DNA of 64,000 nucleotides from Ahaetulla prasina (Eukaryota; Chordata; Lepidosauria; Squamata; Colubridae). How positions within the stretch are numbered: position 1 is the first letter of the stretch; every line of letters begins with the position of its first letter. This document shows positions 1 to 10,230 of the stretch, piece by piece. The stretch lies in NCBI RefSeq assembly GCF_028640845.1, contig NC_080541.1, positions 163,171,502 through 163,235,501 of the forward strand. Direction: 5' to 3'. The position numbers and the translations under genes were made by a program. Below the pieces are notes generated by a model. It did not search any database, was not told the origin of the DNA, and was given only the letters and a program-made list of their open reading frames with translations.

Positions 1-80
1 TCTGTCTCTCTCCCCCTCCCCCTCCCTCTCTCCCTCTCCCTCCCTCTCTTCTTCTCTCCCTCCCTCTCTCTCTCCTTGCA
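1..80. repeat. Pyrimidine-rich low-complexity tract
   Basis: The first 80 bases are almost entirely C and T, in irregular TCTC and CCCT runs. This is a simple polypyrimidine (CT)n-type tract cut by the window edge, so its full length is unknown. No coding content. Confidence 0.85.
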
Positions 81-376
81 AACCAAATCTCTGTTGTTAC
101 TATTATTAAAATAATTAGGATTTTGAAGATATTGTTACAGACTTTACATTCTTACAATGTACTTGATAAATTTTGCATATATATGTCACATATAAAATGG
201 TTCTTTGTTCATAGCACATTAATTGAAATTACTATTCTTCTGCCCCAACTTCTTCCTTCTATCTAAAACAGGAATGGCAATACCAGGGAAGTTTTAGAAG
301 GAATACTGTGAGATAATCTGTTTGAAGACTTTAAAAAAAACATGTAGGTCTTAAATCATATTCAAGCATCTTAGTG

Positions 377-495
377 CAGGGTCTCCAACCTTGGCAACTT
401 TAAGCCTGGATGACTTCAACTCCCAGAATTCCCCAGCCAGACTTCTGGGAGTTGAAGTCTGCTAGACTTAAAGTTGCCAAGGTTGGAGACCCCTG
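377..495. mobile_element. Palindromic hAT-type MITE, copy 1
   Basis: A foldback element whose two halves are inverted copies. It starts with CAGGGTCTCCAACCTTGG and ends with the complement of that sequence. It is flanked by TCTTAGTG (369-376) and CCTTAGTG (496-503), an 8-bp target duplication with one mismatch. Terminal inverted repeats plus an 8-bp duplication are the signature of hAT-superfamily DNA transposons. The element encodes nothing and would depend on a transposase supplied elsewhere. Short open frames across it are by-products of the palindrome. Confidence 0.85.
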
Positions 496-723
496 CCTTA
501 GTGGGCCAATACAGCCTGAATGCCCTTTGATTAAATACTCCAATAAAGGGAGGGCCTTTATTGGCTGTACATTGTCTATAAATTGGTCAGTCCAGAGTTT
601 AGGTAAAAAATGATCCAATTCGGAATTTAGCCCTTCCCAAAGATATCACCTGTCAGAAAGAACCTAGTATGGTTGTAGAGATAGTAAACATGTTTGGCTG
701 GATCAAATAGGCAATAATTAAAG

Positions 724-830
724 CAGGGGTCTCCAACCTTGGCAACTTTCCCTAGCCAAGCTTTGCTGGCTGGGGAATTCTGGGAGTTGAAGTCCACCAG
801 GCTTAAAGTTGCCAAGGTTGGAGACCCCTG
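724..830. mobile_element. Palindromic hAT-type MITE, copy 2
   Basis: Same family as the element at 377-495, with the same CAGGGGTCTCCAACCTTGG terminus on both ends in inverted orientation. The flanks are a perfect 8-bp target duplication, AATTAAAG (716-723 and 831-838). The spacer is shorter and partly different from copy 1, so the two are separate insertions and not a local duplication. Non-autonomous, no coding content. Confidence 0.9.
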
Positions 831-1195
831 AATTAAAGGACATGTTCATGGTTTCTTTTAATGTTATCGGCTCAATCTGTTCATCCTTTCGTTCTGACCC
901 CTATAATTGTGCTTAATGTCAAAACATCAGTTGTGTCAACTCTTTAATCCATTTCAGATTTACCAACAAACATTGTTCCAGATCAGGAGTGTGAGGGGGG
1001 TAAGGTCCAAGCATCCAAATAGTGGGCAAGACCAGCAGGATCACACTTCATCCCTTTTTATTTGTACACTTTAAAATGAAGCAGGGCTCCGTTTGTCCAA
1101 TCATACCTGCCATTTTGATGTTGTTCCTCTCTCTGTGAAGACCTCAGCTCTGAGTAGAAACCAGCAGTCCAATATTCCATCTTCAACAGCTGCTA

Positions 1196-1695
1196 GTCAA
1201 TTTTTTTATTTTTATTTGTCATAACAGCATACATAAGCATAACCATGAAGCAACTATATAACATATAAGCATATATATGAGTATAAACATGTAATAACTA
1301 TATAAATTGGATATAATGAAAGGAAACATTAGGACAGGAACGGTAGGCACGTTTGTGCTCTTATGCACGCCCCTTATAGACCTCTTAGGAATGGGGTGAG
1401 GTTAATCGTAGACAGATTTTGGTTGAAGTTTTGGGGGTTTTGGGAAGAGACCTCAGAGTCATGTAGTGTATTCCAAGCATTAACAACTCTGTTACTGAAG
1501 TCATATTTTCTGCAATCAAGACTGAAGCGGTTAACATTAAGTTTAAATCTATTGTTTGCTCTTGTATTGTTGTGATTGAAGCTGAAGTAATCTTCAACAG
1601 GAAGGACATTGCAATAGATGATTCTATGAGTTAAACACAAGTCCTGTAGGAGGAGGCGGAGTTCTAAGTTTTCTAAACCCAGGATTTCAAGTCTG
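1196..1695 (-). mobile_element. 5'-truncated CR1-like LINE 3' end (in duplication unit 1)
   Basis: On the minus strand this encodes the C-terminal end of a non-LTR reverse transcriptase, with the readable core YDFSNRVVNAWN followed by a short 3' UTR ending in an A/T-rich tail near 1,200. The frame is broken by substitutions, so it is a dead fragment. The same family occurs at 3,603-4,085, 38,160-38,610 and 42,640-42,975. The RVVNAWN motif fits CR1/L2-group elements, but I cannot place the exact clade. Confidence 0.75.
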
Positions 1696-2033
1696 TTTTA
1701 GCTGTTTTGGCTAAATTTTAAATTCTAAATTTTAGCTGTTGTTGACCTTTAACTGCCAGCCAGCTCTTCCATTGCTGTGTTTCTTTTCCCCAAAAGTCAT
1801 CTCTGATGATGTTTTCGTTCCAACTCTAATGCAAAGCTGGCACCACATGCCGATATCAGTCCACCTACAAGCTCCCTTTTTTCTGTGAGAACTTTCTTAT
1901 GAGAAACTAAGGTAACCCTTCTCCTCAGCTCCTTACCAGCAAACCAAAGCCCAAACAGTCTTGTCCAGGTGTCTACATGGGCACACAAAGAGCCAATGAA
2001 CCACAGGTCTGGAGAGCAGGTATCATATTGAGC

Positions 2034-2240
2034 CAGTGGTGGAATTCAAATTTTTTTACTACTGGTTCTGTGGACGTGGCTTGGTGGGTGTGGGAAGGGA
2101 AGGGAAGGATATTGCAAAATCTCCATTCCCACCCCACTCTGGGTCCAGCCAGAGGTGGTATTTGCCAGTTCTCCAAACTGCTCAAAATTTCTGCTACTGG
2201 TTCTCCAGAACCTGTCAGAACCTGCTGAATTTCACCCCTG
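2034..2240. mobile_element. hAT-type MITE (TIR CAGTGGTGGAATTCAA), unit 1
   Basis: Starts CAGTGGTGGAATTCAA and ends TGAATTTCACCCCTG, which are imperfect inverted repeats. The flanks ATATTGAG and ATATTGAC resemble an 8-bp target duplication with one mismatch and a one-base offset. The internal sequence (CCATTCCCACCCC, CTACTGGTTCT) is shared with the elements at 2,845, 6,877 and 49,756, so all belong to one non-autonomous family. Duplicated at 4,431-4,637. Confidence 0.8.
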
Positions 2241-2844
2241 ATATTGACCTATGGTTAGCTTGGTACGGAATAGAATAGCTTTATTAATGCTATTCTACCT
2301 GGAAGAAATGTCCCCATAACAGAAGAAGTATAGTTGATCAACAAGTAGGACAGACCTGTTCTTCTGGAAACTTTGTTTTCAGTGTTTGCATTTTTATTAT
2401 TCTTTAAACCTGGTGATTTTCTTGTTGACTTGTTTTCTAAAATTGCTGAAGCTTGTTTTAATTGTTCTTCTGGTCCCTTCTGGGGAGCAAAGTGCAGCAT
2501 AAAACAAATCATTTCCTTTTCACATAGTGCGTGGTAAGGGAGGGGACAAAAAGCAAAATGAATGCTTCCTTTTCTTTCTTTGCAGTATCTGAAAGAACCA
2601 CAGTAATCTCCTTTCTTCCCTTACGCCCTCCAATTCCTTTCTTCTTGGAAGAACGAACAAGCTGCTGAGAACCACATCTAAGAGTCGTGTTTACCAACTT
2701 CATTCTCTATGCCACTTTTTAGGCGCAGACACTCTGGGAAATGAAGATACGGGACCTGGAATGTCTGTTCACAGCACATTTAAAAATAATAGAGGAAAGT
2801 AATCCTATTGGCTGTCTTTGCTCCATCTACATTTGGGTTTTTGG

Positions 2845-3108
2845 CAGGGGTGCTATTCAGCAGGTTCTGACAGGTTCTGGAGAACCGGGAGCAGAAATTT
2901 TGAGTAGTTCAGAGAACCGGCAAATACCACCTCTGGCTGGCCACAGAGTGGGATGGGAATAGAGATTTTGCTTTTGCAGTATCCTTCCCCTGGAGTGGGG
3001 TGGGAATGGAGATTTTGCAGTATCCTTCCCCTGCCATACCCATCAAGTCGTGCCCACCAAGTCACATCTACAGAACTGGTAGTAAAAAAAAATTGAATTC
3101 CACCACTG
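2845..3108. mobile_element. hAT-type MITE, opposite orientation, unit 1
   Basis: Same family as 2,034-2,240 but inverted: it begins CAGGGGTGCTATTCAGCAGG and ends TTGAATTCCACCACTG. Target duplication GTTTTTGG (2,837-2,844) and GTTCTTGG (3,109-3,116), 7 of 8 matching. An internal piece of about 35 bp (TGGGAATGGAGATTTTGC...) is tandemly repeated, making it longer than its neighbour. Duplicated at 5,242-5,505. Confidence 0.85.
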
Positions 3109-3602
3109 GTTCTTGGCCTGTGCCTCTGGTTTGATCCTAGCTGGGGCATTAACCATTACAATTGTACTGATTGCAACTTGTGCTTAAATAAAAGTAAACT
3201 CTATGTAAAAATTAAATAGGAAGGGCAAGAGTGGTGGAAAGGAGGATCCCAGGGTATGGATTCTTTTCCAAGAGGAACTGTTAAGAAGGAGAAGAGCTGC
3301 ACAAGGTCATCTTAAAGGGTTTGAAACCACTGCTAGTGCCCTTTACTTCAAACCCTTGAAGATAATAATATTGAAGGAAGCTGAGAGTCCAAGTGGGTTT
3401 CAAAGGTTCCACTTTTTCTATCTTGATCCTGCTACAGGCCATCCATACTGGATGTGGTCCACTTATTTGTACACTTTAAAATGAAGCAGGGCTCCGTTTG
3501 TCCAATCATACCTGCCGTTTTGATGTTGTTCCTCTCTCTGTGAAGACCTCAGCTCTGAGTAGAAACCAGCAGTCCAATATTCCATCTTCAACAGCTGCTA
3601 GT

Positions 3603-4085
3603 CAATTTTTTTTATTTTATTTGTCATAACAGCATACATAAACATAACCATGAAGCAACTATATAACATATAAGAATATATATGAGTATAAACATGTAAT
3701 AACTATATAAATTGGATATAATGAAAGGAAACATTAGGACAGGAACGGTTTGTGCTCTTATGGACGCCCCTTATAGACCGCTTAGGAATGGGGTGAGGTT
3801 AATCATAGACAGATTTTGGTTGAAGTTTTGGGGATTTTGGGAAGAGACCACAGAATCATGTAGTGTATTCCAAGCATTAACAACTCTGTTACTGAAGTCA
3901 TATTTTCTGCAATCAAGACTGAAGAGGTTAACATTAAGTTTAAATCTATTGTTTGCTCTTGTATTGTTGTGATTGAAGCTGAAGTAATCTTCAACAGGAA
4001 GGACATTGCAATAGATGATTCTATGAGTTAAACACAGGTCCTGTAGGAGGCGGCGGAGTTCTAAGTTTTCTAAACCCAGGATTTC
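3603..4085 (-). mobile_element. 5'-truncated CR1-like LINE 3' end (in duplication unit 2)
   Basis: Duplicate of the fragment at 1,196-1,695, with an 8-bp deletion close to 3,748 and a few substitutions. On the minus strand it again reads the C-terminal reverse-transcriptase remnant. It arose by segmental duplication and not by a separate retrotransposition. Confidence 0.75.
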
Positions 4086-4430
4086 AAGTCTGTTTTAGCT
4101 GTTTTGGCTAAATTTTAAATTCTAAATTTTAGCTGTTGTTGACCTTTAACTGCCAGCCAGCTCTTCCATTGCTGTGTTTCTTTTCCCCAAAAGTCATCTC
4201 TGATGATGTTTTCGTTCCAACTCTAATGCAAAGCTGGCACCACATGCCGATATCAGTCCACCTACAAGCTCCCTTTTTTCTGTGAGAACTTTCTTATGAG
4301 AAACTAAGGTAACCCTTCTCCTCAGCTCCTTACCAGCAAACCAAAGCCCAAACAGTCTTGTCCAGGTGTCTACATGGGCACACAAAGAGCCAATGAACCA
4401 CAGGTCTGGAGAGCAGGTATCATATTGAGC

Positions 4431-4637
4431 CAGTGGTGGAATTCAAATTTTTTTACTACTGGTTCTGTGGACGTGGCTTGGTGGGTGTGGGAAGGGAAGG
4501 GAAGGATATTGCAAAATCTCCATTCCCACCCCACTCTGGGGCCAGCCAGAGGTGGTATTTGCCAGTTCTCCAAACTGCTCAAAATTTCTGCTACTGGTTC
4601 TCCAGAACCTGTCAGAACCTGCTGAATTTCACCCCTG
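4431..4637. mobile_element. hAT-type MITE, unit 2 copy of 2,034-2,240
   Basis: Duplicate of the MITE at 2,034-2,240, including its flanking ATATTGA repeats. The copies differ at very few positions (for example GTCC against GGCC inside the element). Confidence 0.8.
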
Positions 4638-5241
4638 ATATTGACCTATGGTTAGCTTGGTACGGAATAGAATAGCTTTATTAATGCTATTCTACCTGGA
4701 AGAAATGTCCCCATAACAGAAGAAGTATAGTTGATCAACAAGTAGGACAGACCTGTTCTTCTGGAAACTTTGTTTTCAGTGTTTGCATTTTTATTATTCT
4801 TTAAACCTGGTGATTTTCTTGTTGACTTGTTTTCTAAAATTGCTGAAGCTTGTTTTAATTGTTCTTCTGGTCCCTTCTGGGGAGCAAAGTGCAGCATAAA
4901 ATAAATCATTTCCTTTTCACATAGTGCGTGGTAAGGGAGGGGACAAAAAGCAAAATGAATGCTTCCTTTTCTTTCTTTGCAGTATCTGAAAGAACCACAG
5001 TAATCTCCTTTCTTCCCTTACGCCCTCCAATTCCTTTCTTCTTGGAAGAACGAACAAGCTGCTGAGAACCACATCTAAGAGTCGTGTTTACCAACTTCAT
5101 TCTCTATGCCACTTTTTAGGCGCAGACACTCTGGGAAATGAAGATACGGGACCTGGAATGTCTGTTCACAGCACATTTAAAAATAATAGAGGAAAGTAAT
5201 CCTATTGGCTGTCTTTGCTCCATCTACATTTGGGTTTTTGG

Positions 5242-5505
5242 CAGGGGTGCTATTCAGCAGGTTCTGACAGGTTCTGGAGAACCAGGAGCAGAAATTTTGA
5301 GTAGTTCGGAGAACCGGCAAATACCACCTCTGGCCGGCCACAGAGTGGGATGGGAATAGAGATTTTGCTTTTGCAGTATCCTTCCCCTGGAGTGGGGTGG
5401 GAATGGAGATTTTGCAGTATCCTTCCCCTGCCATACCCATCAAGTCGTGCCCACCAAGTCACATCTACAGAACTGGTAGTAAAAAAAAATTGAATTCCAC
5501 CACTG
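5242..5505. mobile_element. hAT-type MITE, unit 2 copy of 2,845-3,108
   Basis: Duplicate of the MITE at 2,845-3,108 with the same imperfect target duplication. Differs by a few point changes. Confidence 0.85.
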
Positions 5506-5884
5506 GTTCTTGGCCTGTGCCTCTGGTTTGATCCTAGCTGGGGCATTAACCATTACAATTGTACTGATTGCAACTTGTGCTTAAATAAAAGTAAACTCTA
5601 TGTAAAAATTAAATAGGAAGGGCAAGAGTGGTGGAAAGGAGGATCCCAGGGTATGGATTCTTTTCCAAGAGGAACTGTTAAGAAGGAGAAGAGCTGCACA
5701 AGGTCATCTTAAAGGGTTTGAAACCACTGCTAGTGCCCTTTACTTCAAACCCTTGAAGATAATAATATTGAAGGAAGCTGAGAGTCCAAGTGGGTTTCAA
5801 AGGTTCCACTTTTTCTATCTTGATCCTGCTACAGGCCATCCATACTGGATGTGGTCCACTTATTTGTACCCTATGACTATCGTT

Positions 5885-6076
5885 AAGTGTTGTACCTTAG
5901 GATTCTTGATGAACGTATCTTTTCTTTTATGTACACTGAGAGCATATGCACCAAGACAAATTCCTTGTGTATCCAATCACACTTGGCCAATAAATAATTC
6001 TATTCTATTCTATTCTATTCTATTCTATTCTATTCTATTCTATTCTATTCTATTCTATTCTATTTTATTCTATTCT
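5885..6076 (+). mobile_element. LINE 3' end with (TTCTA)n microsatellite tail
   Basis: A 3' UTR fragment ending CACTTGGCCAATAAATAA runs directly into about 75 bp of TTCTA repeats (5,998-6,075, last units degenerate). The same 3' end occurs inverted at 8,204-8,345 and, in a longer copy, at 20,315-20,870, each time abutting the same pentanucleotide. The microsatellite is therefore part of this LINE's 3' tail. Snake CR1-type LINEs have been proposed to seed microsatellites in this way (from memory of the snake repeat literature). Confidence 0.8.
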
Positions 6077-6399
6077 GTGGTATGGATCTTGTGGTCCATA
6101 CTTTAGTTACATGTGGTCTTAGAAACAATAAATGCAAGATTCCATATAATGCATTTTAATCAACTGCAGAACCATTATAGCCTTTCTTGCTGGTGTGGAT
6201 GGTATCAAACCATATTTCTTCTATCTTCCATTGATCACTGCTTCACATTTGGATGATCAAACTTCCCATCAGACAAAACCAAAGATTTTTACATAATTCA
6301 AATGTGTCCTTGAATTGTGTTATAATAAGAGAAAAAACATTAATAACTAAGGATTATGTAAACCTGGCTCACTCATGGGCTGCTGCTGAATGATGATGT

Positions 6400-7500
6400 T
6401 CATCCATCTTATTCGAAGAGGACCTTGACATCTAATGGGTTGTGGGCTGCCCACGGTGTGTCCACAGGTGTCCACAGGTGGCTAGTAAGGCCTATATGGG
6501 CATGGAATGTTCTGCCACATGTTAGGTAGACATGTGTGGGCACCACTGTTGCAGCATTTGCAGCTCTGGCTTTGTGGAGTGCTTGCTTCTCTTGTGCTAT
6601 AGTTGTTCTTCTGTCTTCAAATGTCTGGCAACCATGGTGGATCAACGTGCACCATGTGAATTGATCTTGTGCCAGGGTTTTCCAGGAGGTGGTGTCACTA
6701 GCCAGGGACTTGAAAGAGGCTTTCAACGTGTCTTTGTATCACTTCCTTTGCCCCCTGTAGGATTGCTTTTCTTGAGAAAGTTCATCATAGAGGAGCTGTT
6801 TAGGGATGCGGTGGTCTGGCATTCATGCAACATGGCCTGCTCAGCGTGTCTGGGCTTTCATCAACAGAGTGTGAACCGGGGGTGAAATCCAGCATGTTTT
6901 GACAGGTTCTGGAGAAGCAGTAGCAGAAATTTTGAGTAGTTCGGAGAACTGGCAAATACCACCTCTGGGTGGGCCCAGAGTGGAGTGGGAATGGGGATTT
7001 TGTAGTTTCCTTCTCCTGGACAGGGGTGGGAATGGAGATTTTGCAGTATCCTTCCCCTGCCATGCCCACCAAGCCACGCCCACAGAACCGATAGTAAAAA
7101 AAATTGGATTTCACCAGTAGTGTGAACTGATGGGAGTCCTGCTCTGGAGAGGACTTCTGTGTCTGGCACCTTGTCCTGCCACCGGATCCTCAGAAGTCTG
7201 CGGAGGCAGGTCACATGGAAGTGGTTCAGTTGCCTAGCGTGCCTCTTGTATACAGTCCAAGTCTCACTGGCATACATCAGGGTAGTTAGCACTAGTGCTT
7301 GGTAGACTTTGAGCTTTGCAGCAAGGCTTATTCCACAGCGGTCCCAAACGTTGGTCAGTAATCTGCCAAAAGAAGAGCTTGCCTTGGCAATTCTGCAGTT
7401 GACCTCGATGTCAATTGTTACTGCGCAGGAGAGGGTCCTGCCAAGGTATATAAATTGGTCCACATTATCCTGATGAATAAAGTTAGTCACAAAGACATAG
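6400..7500 (-). mobile_element. Old non-LTR LINE fragment, interrupted by a MITE
   Basis: Minus-strand translation of 7,118-7,490 gives the C-terminal part of a non-LTR retrotransposon reverse transcriptase (readable pieces FIYLGRTLS, YASETWTVYKRHARQLN, LRRLLRIRWQDKV, EVLSRAGLPS). The same reading continues at 6,400-6,880 on the other side of an inserted MITE, down to a C2H2-like Cys/His region (LTCGRTFHAHIGLTSHL). Frames are broken, so it is inactive. The YLG...SETWT...WQDKV...LSRAGLPS pattern is widespread in vertebrate LINEs; I cannot fix the clade. Confidence 0.75.
6877..7119. mobile_element. hAT-type MITE nested in a LINE, perfect 8-bp TSD
   Basis: Same family as 2,845-3,108. It starts CGGGGGTGAAATCC and ends GGATTTCACCAGTA, and is flanked on both sides by GTGTGAAC (6,869-6,876 and 7,120-7,127). 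Removing the element and one flank restores continuity of the surrounding LINE, which shows the order of insertion. Confidence 0.9.
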
Positions 7501-8203
7501 CAGAAAATACACGGCTAAGGAATGTTTGTACTATGGTTAGGTACAAGTGGTGAAAATATCGCCGTATCTTTAGCTACCCATAGTATATTTTACAAATTCC
7601 AATATGAATGGAATGAGTGATACCATTAGCAACCTTTCACTTTGTGTACTATGAACAATGTAGTAATGAAGTTCCTGTGTGATTCCATTGCAAAGAAGTC
7701 ATATCCACTGCCATTTCTGCTTATTACAAACTAAATAGGTATCAAAGTGATTTGTTTATGCGAGCATTGACATGCTTTCTCTTTTGTTGCAGTCAACTTA
7801 AATTAAGTGATTCCTGACCAGATTTAATTTTCAATTAATAAGAATTATTATGGGATAATTACAGACCAATTGATTAACAAAAAATATTACAGAAATAAAA
7901 TAATAATTAAACAACTTCAGTTATTGCATTTCACAAGCATATTTTTATAATCAATCAACTTTTGATCTTGTTCCTCATAAATCAAGCTTATTTAGGACAT
8001 AATTTAACCTAGAGAAACAAATATTCTGGTTTTATACTATAAAACTATAATTTGTTTTGTCAAATAGCTGTTCCATTGAATAAATAGAGTGGAACGGGTT
8101 TTGGATTGTCAATCGCCAACAAATATACTCCAAATCTTGGTACAGTTTTTATCTATGGCTATTTAAGTCTCCCTGAAGTCCATGACACTTACTCCAGAGT
8201 AAA

Positions 8204-8345
8204 TAGAATAGAATAGAATAGAATAGAATAGAATTTTTTATTGGCCAAGTGTGATTGGACACACAAGGAATTTGTCTTGGTGCATATGCTCTCAGTGTAC
8301 ATAAAAGAAAAGATACGTTCATCAAGGTACAACATTTACAACACA
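8204..8345 (-). mobile_element. LINE 3' end with (TAGAA)n tail
   Basis: Inverted copy of the 3' end at 5,885-6,076: AGAAT repeats at 8,205-8,234, then TTATTGGCCAAGTGTGATTG. Strongly 5'-truncated, with no coding capacity. Confidence 0.8.
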
Positions 8346-8698
8346 ATTGAACTTTGTGTATTAAATATTGAACTTTGGTATAAATTACTATAAGGTCTGT
8401 GTTCCAGGCAAACATTTATCAGAATGTTTCAAAATGCTACATCTCCATGCCAAATTGGATTTCTGCTTTCTTGTTGCAACTAAAGGCAACGTTCTTTTAC
8501 TAGGAAATATGTGATTTGGGATACCCCAAATAATTCTTAGAGGTTTCAGAATTCACCTGATAGTTTTCTCTCTGTACTTCAGTTATCCGATTATGGGAAG
8601 GATAGGTTTCTCTTTCTTCATGCAGAGCTTTGCAGAAAATACATGGTACACTTTGTTAATTAGTAGGCGCCAAAGCTTTATCCTCTGCGTTTACCAAC

Positions 8699-8760
8699 TG
8701 TGTCCCAAAGGTGCTTTTTCAAGAGGCTACTGGAGACATTTCTCTTTGACTTTGACATGA
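8699..8760. mobile_element. Penelope-like element remnant
   Basis: TGTCCCAAAGGTGCTTTTTC followed by AAGAGGC matches the outer arm of the inverted repeat at 15,092-15,300. Only one partial arm remains. Confidence 0.45.
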
Positions 8761-9065
8761 TAAACCCCTAAGGTATTAGTTAAAAAGATGATGTGGTGCA
8801 ACTTAGAGGCGTACTTAAAAGAGGGCATTATGGGCAAAACTTGAACTTGGGTGATGGTGTTGGTGGTGGAATAGACAACATGGAGCTCGTACACATTCAA
8901 ATGCCTGTGGACACATCCTTTGGTATCCACAGCTTCTTTAGCTGATGCATTCATTATTCTTTTCAATAAGAATATAGGGTGAATGTATTGCACCCTATCA
9001 TAGTGGAAAGTACCATGGCAGATATTTTATTCAGGTGGAAACCCTTCCTGGTGACTCTTTTTTTA

Positions 9066-9066
9066 A

Positions 9067-9141
<75 letters not shown>

Positions 9142-9180
9142 TGTTATTGTTATTGTTATTGTTATTGTTATTGTTATTAT
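9066..9180. repeat. (AAT)n / (TTATTG)n microsatellite
   Basis: About 75 bp of ATA/AAT trinucleotides grade into TTGTTA/TTATTG units. Long open frames here encode only isoleucine/valine runs and are artefacts. It adjoins an L2-like LINE tail on the right. Confidence 0.95.
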
Positions 9181-9240
9181 TATTTATTTATTCGATTTTT
9201 ATACCGCCCTTCTCCCGAAGGACTCAGGGCGGTGTACTTT
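9181..9240 (-). mobile_element. L2-like LINE 3' tail
   Basis: Contains ACCGCCCTTCTCCCGAAGG and ACTCAGGGCGGT. This is the reverse complement of the tail that at 58,600 directly follows an L2-like reverse-transcriptase frame, so it is assigned to that family. Only the 3' end is present. Confidence 0.65.
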
Positions 9241-9289
9241 TGTGAAAAATCTCCAAAACATATTTCCAACATTTCAAATGTATCTACCA

Positions 9290-10230
9290 GAATATCAGAA
9301 TAACAGAGTTGGAAGGAACCTTGGAAGTCTTCAAGTCCAACCCTCTGCTCTGGCATGAAATTGTATACCATTTCGGACAAATGGTTGTCCAATCTCTTCT
9401 TAAAAACTTCTATTTTTGGAGCATTCACAACTTCTGGAGACAAGTTGTTCCACTGATTAATTGTTCTGTCAGGAAATTTCTCCTTAGTTCTAAGTTGCTT
9501 CTTTCCTTGATTAGTTTCCATCCATTGCTTCTTGTCCTGCCTTCAGGTGTTTTGGAGAATAGCTTGATTCCCTCTTCTTTGTGGCAACCCCTTGTAGGAA
9601 TTTAGCACCCACCCCCCTCCTAGAAGAATGAAATATTTTAGAAAATATTTAAAAAGGCAGAATATATTTCCCTGGATGAGAAATGGAGAAACATGTTTTA
9701 AAGGCAAAGCAGCTCCCTGCAACTTCCTGCCACCCCCCACCTTTGTCAATGGGCCATCATCTGCATCATAATAGAACCCATCTAGCAACTGAAACTCACA
9801 ACTAGCAACTGAACTGAGGCTCAGGCAAGCTTGAGAGACAACCTACAAGGCTAGCTAAGACCCCCACCCCCTGGGAGGCTGACAGCCAATCAGGGTACTC
9901 TTCCTGTGCCCCAGGAAATTCAACGCTCAGAGAAAGCATAAAGCCAGGGAGCACACAGGATCTCAGCCCTTTTCTGTTCAGGAACTCAAGCCATGTGATC
10001 CTGACCACCATTAAACCATCTTTCCAAGCAGTCTCCATGTTTCCAGTGTCTTTGTCCCCACTTGGAACTGAACCCAGATGGATATTTCTTCCAACACCCT
10101 AAAATATTAGAAGACTGCTATCATGTCACCCCTAGTCCTTCTTTTCATTAGACTAGACATACCCAATTCCAGCAACCGTTCTTTATATGTTTTAGCTTCC
10201 AATCCCCTAATCATCTTTGTTGCTCTTCCA
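9290..10230 (-). mobile_element. CR1 LINE 3' fragment, interrupted by a solo LTR
   Basis: Minus-strand CR1 3' region. It begins with the conserved 3' end (AACAGAGTTGGAAGGAACC, in plus-strand reading), runs to 9,592, and resumes at 10,097 with the expected next part of the same element. Translation gives pieces such as RTINQWNNLSPEVVNAP. Closely related CR1 copies at 16,021 and 32,988 are uninterrupted at this point, which defines the insertion exactly. Confidence 0.85.
9593..10096. mobile_element. Solo LTR (504 bp) in a CR1
   Basis: A 504-bp insertion beginning TGTAGGAATTTAGC and ending TTCTTCCAACA (TG...CA), flanked by CCCT on both sides (9,589-9,592 and 10,097-10,100). No internal retroviral sequence is present. 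The right part has a CATAAAG TATA-like sequence near 9,938 and ATTAAA near 10,011, consistent with plus-strand orientation. This is most simply a solo LTR of an endogenous retrovirus left after LTR-LTR recombination. A 4-bp duplication fits gammaretrovirus-like elements, but the family is not identified. Confidence 0.75.

Larger units (their letters stand above)
1058..3462. repeat. Tandem segmental duplication, unit 1 (2,405 bp)
   Basis: This segment is repeated almost base for base at 3,463-5,859. Breakpoints share the 10-bp sequence TTATTTGTAC, found at 1,058-1,067, 3,463-3,472 and 5,860-5,869. Only scattered substitutions separate the units, plus an 8-bp difference near 1,344 (present here, absent in unit 2) that accounts for the length difference. 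Each unit holds one LINE 3' fragment and two hAT-type MITEs, which therefore pre-date the duplication. Confidence 0.95.
3463..5859. repeat. Tandem segmental duplication, unit 2 (2,397 bp)
   Basis: Second unit of the duplication. Its left junction (cac + TTATTTGTAC + act) fuses the right end of the original segment to its left end through the shared 10-mer, as expected of an unequal exchange or replication slip. After 5,869 the sequence diverges into unique DNA. High identity with unit 1 across non-coding sequence implies a recent event. Confidence 0.95.

Noticed and set aside
2741..5546. Paired 60-100-codon frames that recur at two places, suggesting a duplicated gene
   Set aside because: They coincide with MITEs and LINE fragments in the tandem duplication and have no protein-family features.
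6409..7490. 209- and 105-codon minus-strand frames as possible host exons
   Set aside because: The sequence is the decayed C-terminal end of a non-LTR retrotransposon, partly running through an inserted MITE.
9035..9358. 107-codon open frame
   Set aside because: It is the translation of an (AAT)n microsatellite, mostly isoleucine and valine.
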